Assembly (NCBI GenBank): GCA_963556255.1
Contig: OY744615.1
Coordinates: forward strand, 13,306,998-13,370,997
Length of the DNA stretch: 64,000 nt
Source: Allolobophora icterica
Lineage: Eukaryota > Annelida > Clitellata > Crassiclitellata > Lumbricidae
Direction of reading: 5' to 3'
In this document: one piece after another, positions 18,933 through 31,200 of the stretch
Position numbering within the stretch: position 1 is the stretch's first letter
Layout of the letters: every line of letters begins with the position of its first letter
Made by a program: the position numbers and the translations under genes
Notes under the pieces: model-generated
What the model was told of the DNA's origin: nothing
Database searches by the model: none
Seen by the model: only the letters and a program-made list of their open reading frames with translations

Positions 18933-20023
18933 ATGGCGACGCAAGTGGACGATGTCGTCGTCATGGCAACCGACAGCTGTACGACCCCGTTGATCGCATC
19001 ACTATCGGCGTCTCTCCAGAACCAGGTGTCCCTCTCGCGCTGCCTCCCTCATCAACCCCTACGCGATGTCCGCGTCGCCGTGCTCGGCCGGGCGCCCCTC
19101 GAGCGAGCCTCGTCCCTCCCGGACAACACCCGCTCGGCCGCCGGCAAGACCCGGTCGAGTGCCGACCAGGGGAACGGACGCGAGGCCTCGTCGTCCGTCT
19201 TTCGTCCGGTCACCAGGGCCCGCGCAAGTCTCGACTCTACGGGCAGCCGAGGGTCCGGAGAGAGCATCAACATCAGCCGCAAGTCCTACGAGAGACTGAC
19301 TGGCTGCGAACCCGCAACGTCACCCATACAGGTCATCCCAACCGTGCGCATCTCGGACACGGACTTAACCCCAGTAGGCGGTGGTGGCGGTAGCGGTGGT
19401 GTTAGTGGTGGACTGGACAACGGGGCTCTGAGGATGGGCTGCGCGAACAACAATAATTGCATCCCCCAGATTGACGTAGCAATTACTCCCCCCGAGGAGG
19501 ACTCGATGAGCGCCAACGGGGTCCGTTCGTCAGCACTGTTTACCCTGCAGGGCACGCGGACCGCTCCCCAACCGCAGAACCACCGGTTGAAGATCAGCGG
19601 GGTCCCGTCGAAACGGCTGCGACCGTTCTACTACCACGACGATAGGCAGAACATGATGTTCATCTCCAATCCGAGCGTTCACTGTGCTCCACCGTTGCTG
19701 ACGATCACGAGAGACATGGATGATGCCTCACTCGTCAGTGACTACATCACGCCGACCCCGTACAAGGACTCGATCTTCGCCAATCTGGGCGACGATATCA
19801 GTCTGTATGGAACGCCGAAGGAGGAACTGTCTCCGTTCCGCGAAACGGACGCGTCTCGTCTGTCGCCGAGCAACTATCTCAAAGATCAGATCATCTCGTT
19901 CTTCCAACCGTCGGACAATAAGCTGGCGATGAAGTTGTTCGGGAATAAGAATGCTCTGATGAAGGAGAAGCTGAGGCAGAAGGCAGCTGGGAACTGGGTC
20001 ATTCATCCGTGTAGCAACTTCAG
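18933..20023 (+). CDS. HCN: first coding exon of an HCN (pacemaker) channel
   Basis: HCN channels are plasma-membrane cation channels opened by hyperpolarization and modulated by cAMP. This exon encodes 363 residues plus two bases of a split codon. Residues 1-310 form a low-complexity cytoplasmic N-terminus: Ser/Arg/Pro-rich with a Gly run near 148-160 and a cluster of acidic/Thr-Pro stretches. Residues about 318-363 are the HCN domain: ISFFQPSDNKLAMKLFG, then AAGNWVIHPCSNFR. In known HCN proteins this motif (IHPYSDFR) comes directly before FYWDLT and S1. The frame reads across the donor for only a few codons to a stop, so the exon ends at AG|GTGGGT (20023/20024), phase 2. The ATG follows an in-frame TAA two codons upstream and has G at +4. 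Membrane segments, pore and cyclic-nucleotide-binding domain are not in the window. The exon is much more GC-rich than its surroundings. Confidence 0.85.
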
Positions 20024-20029
20024 GTGGGT
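20024..20029 (+). other. 5' splice site of HCN exon 1
   Basis: CAG|GTGGGT fits the animal donor consensus and sits exactly where family homology stops. Confidence 0.75.
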
Positions 20030-20055
20030 GATTTCATACACATAAGATGAATCAT

Positions 20056-20057
<2 letters not shown>

Positions 20058-20142
<85 letters not shown>

Positions 20143-20146
20143 AATG

Positions 20147-20175
<29 letters not shown>
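20058..20175. repeat. TA dinucleotide microsatellite
   Basis: Long (TA)n with small interruptions, starting 35 bases after the splice donor, in the putative intron. Confidence 0.95.
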
Positions 20176-20177
<2 letters not shown>

Positions 20178-21960
20178 ACTTTTAGATGACACATTTTCTC
20201 AAGTGTGTGTGAGCGCGATGTAACAGTGACTAACAAACACGTATTACGTCCCTTCAACTGGTAAGAGGGTTTCACTCGGACGTAAATTTATCTGACGTCT
20301 GCGATGGTGTGTGCTTAGTCTTGTATTCCATTAACCTATATATAAGGCGTATAGCAACTGAATGCGACAGTAAGCCTATGTGTGTTTTAGATAGTTTCAG
20401 CCGTTAAAATTACTCGTCTAGATCTCCAACATTTCTTAAAATCTAACCCTCTCTGGCGAACCAATGCGTTATTCGAATCAAACATTTAATGTTTTAAATA
20501 CGATTTCGATTAATGCATGCGAAAGCACATTTAGGGTCTTCTCTTTAAGGTGACGGATCTGAAATCCGAGGAGCCGGACCTCAGGTCTGACGGGTTCCGG
20601 CTGACTTAAACCGCTGGAGAGTGTTTTCAAGCAAATTTCTTTGTTTTCAGTTGATAGAACTGTAATACGTCAGGCTCTTTCATTCCAAATCTGCTTCCTT
20701 CTTCAAGATCTCTGGCAGGTTGAGCGTTCCTTGTAAATGACAATTATTAAGGCTGACAATAGTAATTTATAGATTCGTTCTTGTAGAAGTTTTGGTCGCG
20801 TGATTGAACTAATGATAGAAAGTCGAAAAGACTTTGTTTAACCTCGAGTGAAGGCTACCCTATAAATCGGTCGAACTTAGGATTCGAAACTCGATTGGCT
20901 ATTTGAACAGTCGTTGCTATTGGCCAGTTTTTTAAGTGTATGGTTTTTAACTGAAGAAGAAAGAGGAGGATAAAGAACAGGAAGTGAGGATGGAGAGACG
21001 GAAAGAGGAGAGGTGACATACATTATTATTATTACGCATTTATTAAGCTCCACTGTTTAACGACCAAGAATCAATTGATGGCGCTGAGCAATAGACCTAG
21101 TGGGTGAAGGATTTGCTCAAAGTCCCTACACAGTAACCATCAAAGGGAGGCTCGAACACAATCGGCTACCGTGTTCTATGCCTATATATGCCTTCTGTAT
21201 TGACCACGTTTTAACGGTGTCTAAAGAGAGCGCTCTACACCGATCAGCTACCGTGTTTGATGGATATCAACGAATAGCCTATCATCACGCAAACCAACTT
21301 CAGGTAAAATGCTAGATTCATGCGCACTTGATAGATGGTCGAACAAGCAACAGATTCAGACGATTGCATTTATTGCGTTAAGTCACGAAGCGACTTCCTG
21401 CGTGAGAAGCCATAAAGGCGATTTTCTTAAGCTATCTCGGGTGACAAAATTCAATTATATCAACCGGACCAGTTATTCATGCGTGTAACAACCGCATTCA
21501 GACGACAAAATTAATTCACGCGTCGTGAATTGGACTTTAGGTCTTTCATCGATGCATGCTGTCGGCAATTACGGATGTATCACACCTGAGTCAGGTGCAA
21601 ACTAGGTAGGCCTCTCTTCGCGAGATGACAATCGATGGTAAAACGACACGATACGTGGAATGTGAACCAGCATCGCTTATTATCAGGCAACTGTGTTTTT
21701 CACAGTTTTCTCCGACACGTCAGGCAAACTCGCGCGTCAGATAAAGCTGTGAAATACTCTGACAATCTTATTTCCGAAAAAGTTATTATTCGAATTGGTG
21801 CGTCAAGAAATTAATTAATGCATAAATAACAGATTATAAAATGCAGAACTAAATGCAATCAGGCTATAATTAGGGCCTATTTGATATATTGTGGATAACA
21901 ATTTTTGACAGCGATGCGCTTAGAGTGATTTGACAGCAATAATGCATATCAAGGACAATA
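20176..21960. other. putative HCN intron, no gene seen
   Basis: No coding segment that I recognise. A small GA-rich patch lies at 20955-21010 and short palindromes (for example CACAG/CTGTG near 21690) are present. Nothing resembles HCN exon 2. Confidence 0.5.
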
Positions 21961-21964
21961 TCGT

Positions 21965-22560
21965 CAATGGAAGCACAAGTGACAGCAGAAGTTGCTATTA
22001 GTATGGCAGTTGTAATAGAAATGTTAATAGTAATGCTAATAGCATTAGTAATAATGACAGTGATTGTGATTGTAATTACACAAGTAACAGTAATATCAAT
22101 AGTACTAGTAGTAATGATAGAGATACTGATAGTAACTGTAGTTACAACTCTAAGAGTAATAGAAATTGTGGTAGTTTCAGTAGGCTAATAGTGATAATTA
22201 CTATACTAACATTAGTAATAATAATAGGGGCATGGATACTGATAATGATTGTGATTATGATAGTGATAATGATGTGATAGTGACAATGATAATGATAATG
22301 ATATGATAGTGATAATGATAGTGATAATGATAGTGTCAGTGAAAATGATAATGATATGATAGTGATAATGATAGTGATAATGATAGTGATAATGATAGTG
22401 ATAATGATATGATAGTGATAATGCTAGTGATAATGATAGTAATAATGATATATAATTGTACTCGTAATAGTAACAGTGGGCCTAATAGTAACTAAAATTG
22501 CAACTGTCATAGTAATTGTAATAGTGTGAGAGTGATAGTGTTAGTAATATGTTTTATCAA
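21965..22560. repeat. degenerate TAG/TAA triplet and GATAATGATAGT arrays
   Basis: Left part is imperfect AGT/AAT triplets. 22225-22450 is a GATAGTGATAAT-type 12-mer array with GATATGATAGT variants. Confidence 0.85.
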
Positions 22561-23180
22561 GAACAGGATTTGGTTGGTCATCATATAAATAAAATGGTAA
22601 AGTGGAAAACTGGTAAGGTCGTAGACGGTAGCACCTGAAGGTTAAAAATCTGATACAATATGGACGAAAAACGTGGCCTTCAGTTGATTGTAAAACTGTG
22701 TCTTGAAGGAGGAGGCTGGAGAATATTTTAGATCAAGCGAAGCTGAAATAGTTATGTAGCGAATCAGGGCAACATTGAAAAGGAATAATAGCGGCTTCAC
22801 CAGCAAAATGTATCAGGGAATGCTTCTATAAGCTACAAAAGGACGAGAATCCCAGACAATTGACGCACTGGATCTAAACAGTTATATCGAGACCTAACAA
22901 AGAATGCTCCTTTCGTTCTTTATTCAATATAATTTTCCCGTGGGATGCGTAAAGCATAACGTTTTTATTGTACGAGTTGTATACTTGGTGAAATGGCTAG
23001 ACTGATAGGATTGTCCCAGTAGACACAACGGAATCTGCCAAGAGGAAGTCAGGAGTGCCACCCAGCGTCCATAATTGGGAAGAAACGTTTCTAAGATACT
23101 TACAGTTTATCGTCATACTGTGTCATTTAGAAATCCCCGATTCTCGTGTTCATTAAGCAATTACGATCCTCGGAATAATT
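22561..23180. other. no gene seen
   Basis: Contains only short frames. No recognised repeat boundary. Confidence 0.5.
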
Positions 23181-23184
23181 CGTA

Positions 23185-23337
23185 AATGTAATAGTAATAG
23201 TAGTAATTTCGAAAGTAATAGTAATAATAGTAGCAGTTAAAGTTATAGTAATAGCAATGAAATAGTAGCAGTTAAAGTAATAGTAATAGCAATGAGATAG
23301 TAGCAGTTACAGTAATAGCAATGACAATAGCATTAGT
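23185..23337. repeat. degenerate AGTAAT/AGCAGT triplets
   Basis: AGTAATAGTAATAGC-type repeat that continues on the far side of the MITE inserted at 23338. Confidence 0.8.
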
Positions 23338-23563
23338 AGGCACCTTTTTCAGCTACTAAAAATAATTTATGTATTTTAATAATAAAAACAAGAATTTAGC
23401 TATTTTAATTTAATTTCAGTGTTTTGAACTGTTTTCAGTGTTTGTTGAGACCCCTCTCAACCCCCAATCCCGTTTTTCTCGGGATTTCAGTCCGCCCGTA
23501 ATTGTTCCGTTCCGGAACCTATTCTTCCGTTCCGGAACCTATTCTTCTAGAAAAAAAGCACTG
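23338..23563 (-). mobile_element. hAT-type MITE, family 1, copy B (226 bp, inverted)
   Basis: Reverse-complement of 16820-17090 over most of its length: CAGTGCTTTTTTTCT at the right end and the GTTCCGGAACGG and GCGGACTGAAATCCCGAG-like blocks inside. The 8-mer GCATTAGT flanks both sides perfectly (23330-23337 and 23564-23571). It lacks the last ~40 bases of the other end of the family, yet still has a target duplication. Confidence 0.85.
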
Positions 23564-23571
23564 GCATTAGT

Positions 23572-24503
23572 AATAACAAAATAATAGTAATAATAATAAT
23601 AGTTGATAGTAATAGCGATGACAATAGTCAAAACATTATTAATAGCGATAGTAGCAGTAATATTAATAGTTATAGGCAACAGTAATAGCACTCATAAATG
23701 ACATGAATCAGTATTGGCAGCAGTGGCTGCGGAAGTAAGCTTCTATGATGATGTCGATATCGATGAACTGATTTTGCTAGCGATAATGATAGATATGATG
23801 ATGAAGCGACAATTTTCATGGTAATGAAAGTTGTCACACTAGCGACAACAGCAACTCTGAAATTTGAAAGACAATTTTGGTTAGAAACAGCAGGAGACTA
23901 ACAAAAAGAGACACTTAAGCAGATTGAAAATTGGAAAGAAGCCACAGAATGATGCAGACACAGACAGAGACACAGACAGAGTGATAATGACAGTACAGGA
24001 ATGAGTGTTGGAAGGAAGGAAACTCAAAATGCGCAAATGCAAGTAGACAAGACATACTCAGAGGATTTAAAATCGATACTCTAAGGACGGTAGGCTAAAT
24101 CCGGCGCCTCCCAAGAGACATAAAGTATTATTAAGTTGGATAAAAGGCGGTAAGTACGGTCTCTTGTCGGCAAGTATGCTAGGGTTAATTAAAAGCATTT
24201 GCAAGAGGCTTTGCTAATTAGCCAACCCTCTCAAAGCATTTTATCGCGAAGCAATGAAGAGATATACGCTGTGCATCAATGCCAGCGCCGTTGACAGATT
24301 CTCCCACAAGAAGATCTCTCATGATACAAAAATTGATGTGCTACAATACATTACTGCTAGGACCTTGCTACATTGATGCTTATAGTGATAATATTATCGC
24401 TTAGATGGGTTCCTAAGATGCGCTTTTTTAAAGTTCAGATACATACATACCGTTATATTAAAGTTGCATTATATTGTCTCCCGCTATACCACCGCAGGGC
24501 CGG
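23572..24503. other. triplet-repeat remnants and unassigned sequence
   Basis: AGTAAT/AGC triplets to about 23690, then unassigned sequence with an ACAGACAGAGACACAGACAG run near 23955. No gene seen. Confidence 0.5.
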
Positions 24504-25544
24504 ATTAACCAGTATGCTCAATATGCTTTAGCATGGGGCCCCCGCTTTCAGGGGGCCCCCCGGCCGAAATCGGAATGCTGCAGGACAAACACAGAATTCA
24601 TGACACCAGATAGGCCTAATTATTTGGTCATAATTATTAGCCATTAGTTTCAGTTTAAGCGAGAATTTGCACTAAGCCAATTGCAACTTTGAAATGTCAA
24701 TCATGTAGCCAACTGCGTTGTACATGCATTTCTTTTGACTCGACTTCTTTTTGTCAATACCTATACTGACGTTACTTTTGTTTTTATTCCGACGCGATTG
24801 GTTCCCTGGATTTAAGTTTTAGATTTAATGTTCTTAAACGTACCCGATACCTAGAACCTTTCTGGTTTCCGGTGCTAAGAAATGCCAAATTGTTGAAGAA
24901 AGACTGAGAATGATCGGTCTTCGTGTGCTTCAGCGCCGATGTATTTCTTGCACGAGCCAAAGTTAAAAGGCAGCGATAAACATAGCACAACCAATGGATT
25001 TGCCTGATACTATTGGGACGACGTTGACATATATAGGGATGTCCCTCTCCCATTATCAACTTCATTGCTAACTGTGATCTGTCACTAGGCCTGCATTCAT
25101 GACACTGCACAAAGGGCCTATACCCACAGATGCTGGTCATGCTCATGCATGCAGGTGAGACTCACAAATTCACTATAGGCCTATACTGAACTTACTGAAA
25201 CAATTGTTACACACCCGTCTGAAAACGAATCGTCAAAGTTTACAAACCCTTGTCACTCGACTGATACCTATGAATGGTTGGCAGTTACAGCGGCTACTAT
25301 TGAGCATTGGCTCGAAAAGGGATCAGAAACCTGCAGATTACCCATTTTGTGCAAGGTACAAAATCGCCACTTCAATAATAAGCTGTTTTATTCTTGCCCA
25401 GTGAATGGTGTAAACTAAGAAAATGGTTGCTTTTCAGCCCATTTCAAGGTTCAGTAAAACCTGCTTCCAATGTCTGCTTATGAGTAGCTAAAAATGATGA
25501 ACATTATTGCGCAATCTGCAGCTGCTAAAAGCAGTCTTGTTGTC

Positions 25545-25740
25545 CTCGAGACCAAGGTCTTGGTCTCGAGTGCACTCGAGTTCGTTTTTAAAAGTCTTGG
25601 TCTTGGTCTTGGTCTTGAGACCAAAAGTCTTGGTCTTGGTCTTGGTCTTGAGGTTCAAGGTCTTGGTCTTGGTCTTGGTCTTGGTCTTGAGGTTCAAAGT
25701 CTTGGTCTTGGTCTCGCAAGACCAAGACCAAGACCGGCTG
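25545..25740. repeat. GGTCTT minisatellite with perfect palindromes
   Basis: GGTCTT hexamers alternate with TTGAGGTTCAA spacers. A perfect palindrome (CTCGAGACCAAG and its complement around GT) spans 25545-25570. The array ends in a second hairpin at about 25703-25736 (GGTCTTGGTCT...AGACCAAGACC). Confidence 0.9.
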
Positions 25741-25959
25741 TCAATATGAACAGTCATTTAACAAAACTCAAGAATTCTGTATCAAGCCTGCTTGCATCAT
25801 ACGACCAATATTTATGGATGGATACAAGTGTTGTTGGTCAAGAAAGCCCATTGGCAACAGCAACAATTATTCTATATCAGATGGTATAATAAACCATGGG
25901 AAGATTTCAAAAGGACTCACTATTTGTACATTTACATCCAGTGCTTGAAAAGCTACTGT

Positions 25960-26112
25960 GTGTGTGTGTGTGTGTGTCAGCGACTTCAGCACCTGTAGAA
26001 CGTAGGCTATTTTTTCACATGGCGGAATTTTTATGAGGCCCACCAGGCACGTCTTGGTCAGAAAATTCTGAGCGAATTGGTTTTTATAAAATACAAAAGG
26101 CATTTGGAATAA
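25960..26112 (+). pseudogene. hAT transposase C-terminal dimerisation segment, frameshifted
   Basis: One frame reads VSATSAPVER, the hallmark of the hAT C-terminal dimerisation domain (S.PVER.FS). A second frame gives GGIFMRP, and a third gives RLGQKILSELVFIKYK before a stop. All are in the right order and spacing for the family, but joined by two frameshifts. The copy is therefore dead. The upstream zinc-finger and catalytic parts are not recognisable. Confidence 0.8.
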
Positions 26113-26264
26113 TAGTTTGCATGAAGGACTTTTGAATAAAATTCGGATTTCTCTGCAGTTTGCATTTAAAGCTAATTTGCTGGTAAAATAAAAGACTCGT
26201 GTTTTCATTAAAATAGCGAATATTACGACTTGACAATTTTTAGAAGTCTTGACCTGATTGCGAT

Positions 26265-26430
26265 TTCTTGGGTCTTGGTCTTGGTCTTGGTCTTGAGGTT
26301 CAAGGTCTTCGGTCTTGGTCTTGGTCTCGAGGTTCAAAGTCTTGGTCTTGGTCTTGAGGTTCAAAGCCTTGGTCTTGGTCTTGGTTTTGAGGTTCAAGGT
26401 CTTGGTCTTGGTCTTGGTCTTGACAACAAG
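26265..26430. repeat. second GGTCTT minisatellite
   Basis: Same GGTCTT hexamer and TTGAGGTTCAA spacer as the array at 25545, and in the same orientation, about 700 bp away. Confidence 0.9.
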
Positions 26431-26776
26431 ACTGGCTAAAAGTCGCAAGTGTTTCTGAGCTGTTAAAAATGAAGAGAACAGTTTTGAATTTTGATTACAA
26501 TTTTACGCTAACTTCATGTTTGCAATATACCTTGCGCAGAGTCCAAAAATGCAGTGTTGTATGCATAGACGACTAATTTGAGCAGCACGGCAAAATGACC
26601 CTGATCTTCTACAAGTTGATTGTCATGCTTCTGAGTAGATAACCTTGAAGAGGCGCTATATAAAACATCTGTAATAATAATGTCTTTACGGCGTCCCCAT
26701 CATTCCATGCTCAGTACGACAAGGGCCCCCCGTGCATAATTAGCATAGGGCCCCCGAGTGGTTAATCCGGTGGTAA

Positions 26777-27184
26777 CCACCGGTAGGCTACCTTTACATC
26801 ACATTCATATTACATTGTGAATTTGCGGGTGCCTCGCTTCCACGAAGTCAGCTCCTTGGACAAATCTTCTAGTCAGTAAACATGCATTATAAATGTGCAT
26901 ACATATTTTTAATCCAACTGATTTCGATCTGCCTGTTTTTCCAATGTGTGTGCAGTCGACCTTTGGTGACCCTTTCATGTTTTCGAACATTATTTCCTTA
27001 GATGAACATTATTTCCATTGATGAACTTGTTCCTCAAAAACTCCAGCATCGTCTTGTCTAAGGAGTAACGCCTTGGCGGACAATGTGAAAGCTTCCATTG
27101 AGTCACATTACACTAGATAACATTACTTTGATTAAATAACTGAACCTCAGTTTTAATTCAGTCCGATCTCACATCCAATCCAAT
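26777..27184. other. no gene seen
   Basis: Unassigned. It contains a short direct repeat GAACATTATTTCC (26987 and 27004). Confidence 0.5.
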
Positions 27185-28230
27185 GAATTCTAAAGCGCCG
27201 TTATAACCAAAATCTCCAGGACATCATCAGGCGATGGTTGCTTGAAGTTAAATCAAAAATCCATTGGAAACGCTGGGTCGAAATACAATAGGTCAGATAA
27301 ATCAAAGCCAGGTTACGGTGGATCTATGCAGGTTGAAAGAGACGAGTCTTAAATTCAGACCTCAGTGACATCAAAGCATTGACAGAACGAAATGAATTAG
27401 GTAGGGAATTCCAAAACCTCGGCTCAGCGACCAAAAGATCTCGAGAGCCAAACACTGTTCGAGTGCGAAGCGAATAAAGTTTCGCAACATCATTCTATTG
27501 ATTGAGTGCGATATTAATTTGTTTGAGGGTTGAGCGTGGAACAGAGATAGGTCGGTTGGATAAAATTTAATAATTTATTAACTGTTAATTTTACTTTGAT
27601 GTGGATTCTTTGCTCAAGTGGCAGACAGTGTAATGCATGCAATAATTATGGACGTCATATGCTGAAATTAGGGATATTTTTGTTATGGTCCTGGAAAGAG
27701 AGTTTTGAACTATTGAAATACGATATATAAATGAGAAATTAATTGCAGTACTCAAGTCTACTGGAAACCAAAGCTTTTGCAGTGGAATTAAGATAGTACG
27801 AAACAAAAGAGACCTGATTCTGCGAATATCCCGTACGTGAAATTGAGCTGATCTGGATAATGCCCAAGTATGGTTAGATAATTACATGGTGAAGTCAAAC
27901 AGCAAGTCTAAACTTGTGTGCTCATTCGTTGTGATTAACAATTAAACCACACAACTGAATAGACGCAAGCCAATGAAATTTGCAGAGTTGTTGTTTTGTA
28001 CCCAAAGGAAGAATTCAGTTTTAGAGTATTAATAAGAAGTTTTTTCAAGACTGAACATCCCCAAATTGCAAGCAGGTATAATTGGACAGCAGTACTGGAA
28101 GTGGAACAGTTACATGAAAGAAGTAGTTGGGTATCGTCAGCGTAACAGTGACTTATGCCTCCCTGTACGCGCTCAGGGTTTGAGAGACCATGCTCTGTCC
28201 CTTCAGACTTTGCATGATGTAGCAAGGGCT
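27185..28230 (-). pseudogene. 5'-truncated CR1-like LINE copy
   Basis: On the minus strand a YADDTQLLLS box lies near 28150, followed by IWGCSVLKKLLINTLKLNSS-like text. Further on (27480-27290) an open stretch reads LRTRTVFGSRDLLVAEPRFW, then NSLPNSFRSVNALMSLRSEF, the usual C-terminus of CR1-type ORF2. The 3' end has a GGCGCTTTA motif (27190), as other copies here do. Several stops separate the parts. Confidence 0.75.
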
Positions 28231-28675
28231 ACCACTGTTTCGCCTTATGTGCGCCTCTCCAGCCTGGTAGTGTTATACCAGCAAATATGATAAGGATAGG
28301 TTAAAACGCATGTTACATCGAACCATGCGCAGAGGCCTCCTTCTGCCCTACATCCCAAGTTTGGATAACATGCATGACTAATGCTGCAGATCCTGGCTTA
28401 TTAAAATATCTGCTGCGAACCTTACCATGTCCTTCGTGGTATTTTTCCTCTTCCACGACAAAATAAATACGACTTACGCACAAGAACTCACAATTTTACC
28501 ATTCCCGCTAAAGATAAATGTAATTTTATTCCTCGTGTTTTATTCAAAGATGCGCATTAATTAACATATCCGTCTATTCTCTCCTCTTCAAGCCATTCTA
28601 TTGTAATCGTGTTTCTGTAATCTGTTGCATCATTGTCAACTGGATTTGTAGAATTAAACGAATATTGATTGATGG
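28231..28675. other. no gene seen
   Basis: Possibly more of the same decayed LINE; no conserved motif is readable. Confidence 0.35.
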
Positions 28676-28990
28676 GTGTATGTATCTATGTGTTTATGTA
28701 TATATGTAATTAGTTATTTATGTATTTATATATGTATGTATCTATGTGTTTATGTATATATGTAATTAGTTATTTATGTATTTATATATGTATGTATCTA
28801 TGTGTTTATGTATATATGTAATTAGTTATTTATGTATTTATGTATGTATGTATCTATGTGTTTATGTATATATGTAATTAGTTATTTATGTATTTATGTA
28901 TGTATGTATGTATGCATGCATGCATGCATGCATGTATGTATGTATGTATGTATGTATGTATGTACTATGTATGTATGTATGTATGTATCT
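28676..28990. repeat. 56-bp tandem repeat (4 units) grading into (TATG)n
   Basis: AATTAGTTATTTATGTATTT recurs at 28708, 28764, 28820 and 28876, exactly 56 bp apart. It then passes into TATG/CATG tetramers to about 28988. Confidence 0.95.
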
Positions 28991-29043
28991 GAACACTAAT
29001 GTAGCACTTTTTAGAGACTCACATACGGGAGCTGTTTACACGG

Positions 29044-29229
29044 CTATCTATAGTAGATCCAAAAAGCTGAAAGTGTTTTCGGAGCTATTTGTGGCGGTGA
29101 AGTTCTAATTTCAAGTTGGATCCTGTTCCATAAAGACGGTCCAAGATAGTCAAGGGAGTTATCTATATCGCTAAGTAAGAGAAGTCCATGGCTCAGTCGA
29201 TGATGGACTCGGGCAAATGGGAGTGACAC
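29044..29229 (-). pseudogene. possible LINE ORF2 C-terminal scrap
   Basis: A 61-residue minus frame contains LDYLGPSLWNRIQLEIRTSP, similar to the 'F.GP.LWN.LP..IR' end of CR1-like ORF2. Short, so uncertain. Confidence 0.35.
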
Positions 29230-29369
29230 GTGACTCTATGGGAACCCAAATAAACCATGCGCAGACTCCCTGTTGTCACTGGCAACGATCACGCTACGCA
29301 ACGCACGTCTTAATAGTCCCTCCTTACATTAACCGTAGAAAATCTATTACACACGATACGCTCATCCGT

Positions 29370-29920
<551 letters not shown>

Positions 29921-29949
29921 TCATATTTAATGTGCAGCAGATATTGAAT

Positions 29950-30419
29950 ATGATATAAAAAATATATATATAGTACGTGAAAGATAGCGATATTGATTTC
30001 TTATACATATTTTTGCATGCCTGAAATAATATCTAGGGATATATATATATATATGTAGGGGAAGAGGGGATGACGTTGACCTCTATTAATACTGTACCTA
30101 TACAGAAATAGACGTGCGTGTGTTTGTGTGCGTGATTGTGTTTCTGGGTTTGTGTGTCTAAGATTACTTATCTGTGATGTTCGAATTGCGTGACAAATCC
30201 GTGCAGCGAACGGGTCTCGCAGATGGCGCGTCAGGACATCCCACCCACTTCCGCTTGTACCGGAAGCAGCGTCCAATGACGTAATCGCAAGATCGCTTCG
30301 TTTCCATGGCAACGCTATCGATGGAGTCGTCATCTCTCTGGGGTTGGGCTGTTCCGAAGAACTGATCAGAGGCTCTGATAGGAACAGATACTAACTGTCC
30401 TTATGCCAAAGTATGCCTA
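29950..30419. other. no gene seen
   Basis: Contains a CCATGGCAACG/TATCGATGG block at 30303-30322 resembling 61100-61125 (CCATGG...GGTTGCTATCGAT). Possibly a shared unidentified repeat. Confidence 0.35.
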
Positions 30420-30560
30420 AGTATGCCTAAGTATGTATGTATATTCTATGTATGTATATTTGTATGTATGTATGTGTGTATGTACATTATATGTATTTAT
30501 GTATGCATGTATGTATGTGTATGTATTTATGTGTATGCATATGTGTGTATTTTAGTCATT
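30420..30560. repeat. TATG microsatellite
   Basis: TATGTATG with TGTG variants. Confidence 0.9.
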
Positions 30561-30619
30561 CTCAATATCTTCGTGTCATGTTGGTTCCTATGACCTGTAG
30601 CTCGAACTGTCTCACTGTG

Positions 30620-30875
30620 ACCATACCACTCAGTTAATCTGGCTTGGTGGTCGCCTCCAACTCAGCAAGCATAGGAGCTTCGCCTAGGTGGTCCTTCAGT
30701 CTAGGACAGTCTTCCTCAGTCCCTCAGCCAATAGATTCTTGCCCGCTCTCCTCTTCAGTTCTGTAGAAACTTGAAAACCTTTATTTTTGCCGGTGCCGGC
30801 TGTGATGCGGGTCGAGAGCGCCGCTGATCTGAGTGGCGCTATATAAGTATTCGGTTACAATTACAATTACGCGGA
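30620..30875 (+). pseudogene. CR1-like LINE 3' end
   Basis: Ends with GAGTGGCGCTATATAAG, the 3' motif shared by many copies in this window, followed by a TTACAATTACAATTAC tail. Just upstream a frame gives an LKTFIF-like 'FK..LKT.LF' end of ORF2. Confidence 0.6.
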
Positions 30876-30887
30876 TAAGAACAGCTC

Positions 30888-31060
30888 TTGGTAAGCATGC
30901 GTTTCAGTTCCTGGCTCCCAGAGCTCTGGAACTCTCTTTCAGCAAAGGTTCATTCTGCAGAGTCTGCGTTGGCCTTCAGAGCTGAACTAAAAGCAATCTT
31001 CACGTGGACTCTTTTTCTTCATCGGCTGCTTCCGTGTCTTCTCGGATTTTACTCTTCGTT
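30888..31060 (+). pseudogene. LINE ORF2 C-terminal fragment
   Basis: A frame reads SSWLPELWNSLSAKVHSAES, then ALAFRAELKAIF. It fits the C-terminal segment of CR1-like reverse transcriptases and directly follows the tail of the previous copy. Confidence 0.5.
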
Positions 31061-31200
31061 TTCTAACGGACTCGCCGTTGAGTTTGACATCGACAACGAC
31101 TTTTCTTACCAGCGACCATTGACTAATTCCTTAAACATTGTTTTAGTGGTGTTAGAGAAGTTCTTAGATAATTATTTTTTATATTCACTTTTATTATTTT

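Larger units (their letters stand above)
24504..26776 (+). mobile_element. decayed hAT DNA transposon (about 2.3 kb)
   Basis: Left end CAGGGCCGGATTAACC is answered by GGTTAATCCGG at the right end (26760-26770). Both are followed inward by GGGGCCCCC/GGGGGCCCC blocks (24536-24560 and 26723-26755). ACCACCG occurs just outside both ends, a probable target duplication. A transposase C-terminus remnant lies inside at 25960-26112. Coding is badly decayed and two GGTCTT minisatellites are embedded. Confidence 0.8.

Noticed and set aside
28676..28990. CRISPR-like array (56-bp direct repeats)
   Set aside because: Units are contiguous with no unique spacers, in a eukaryotic setting; it is an ordinary tandem repeat.
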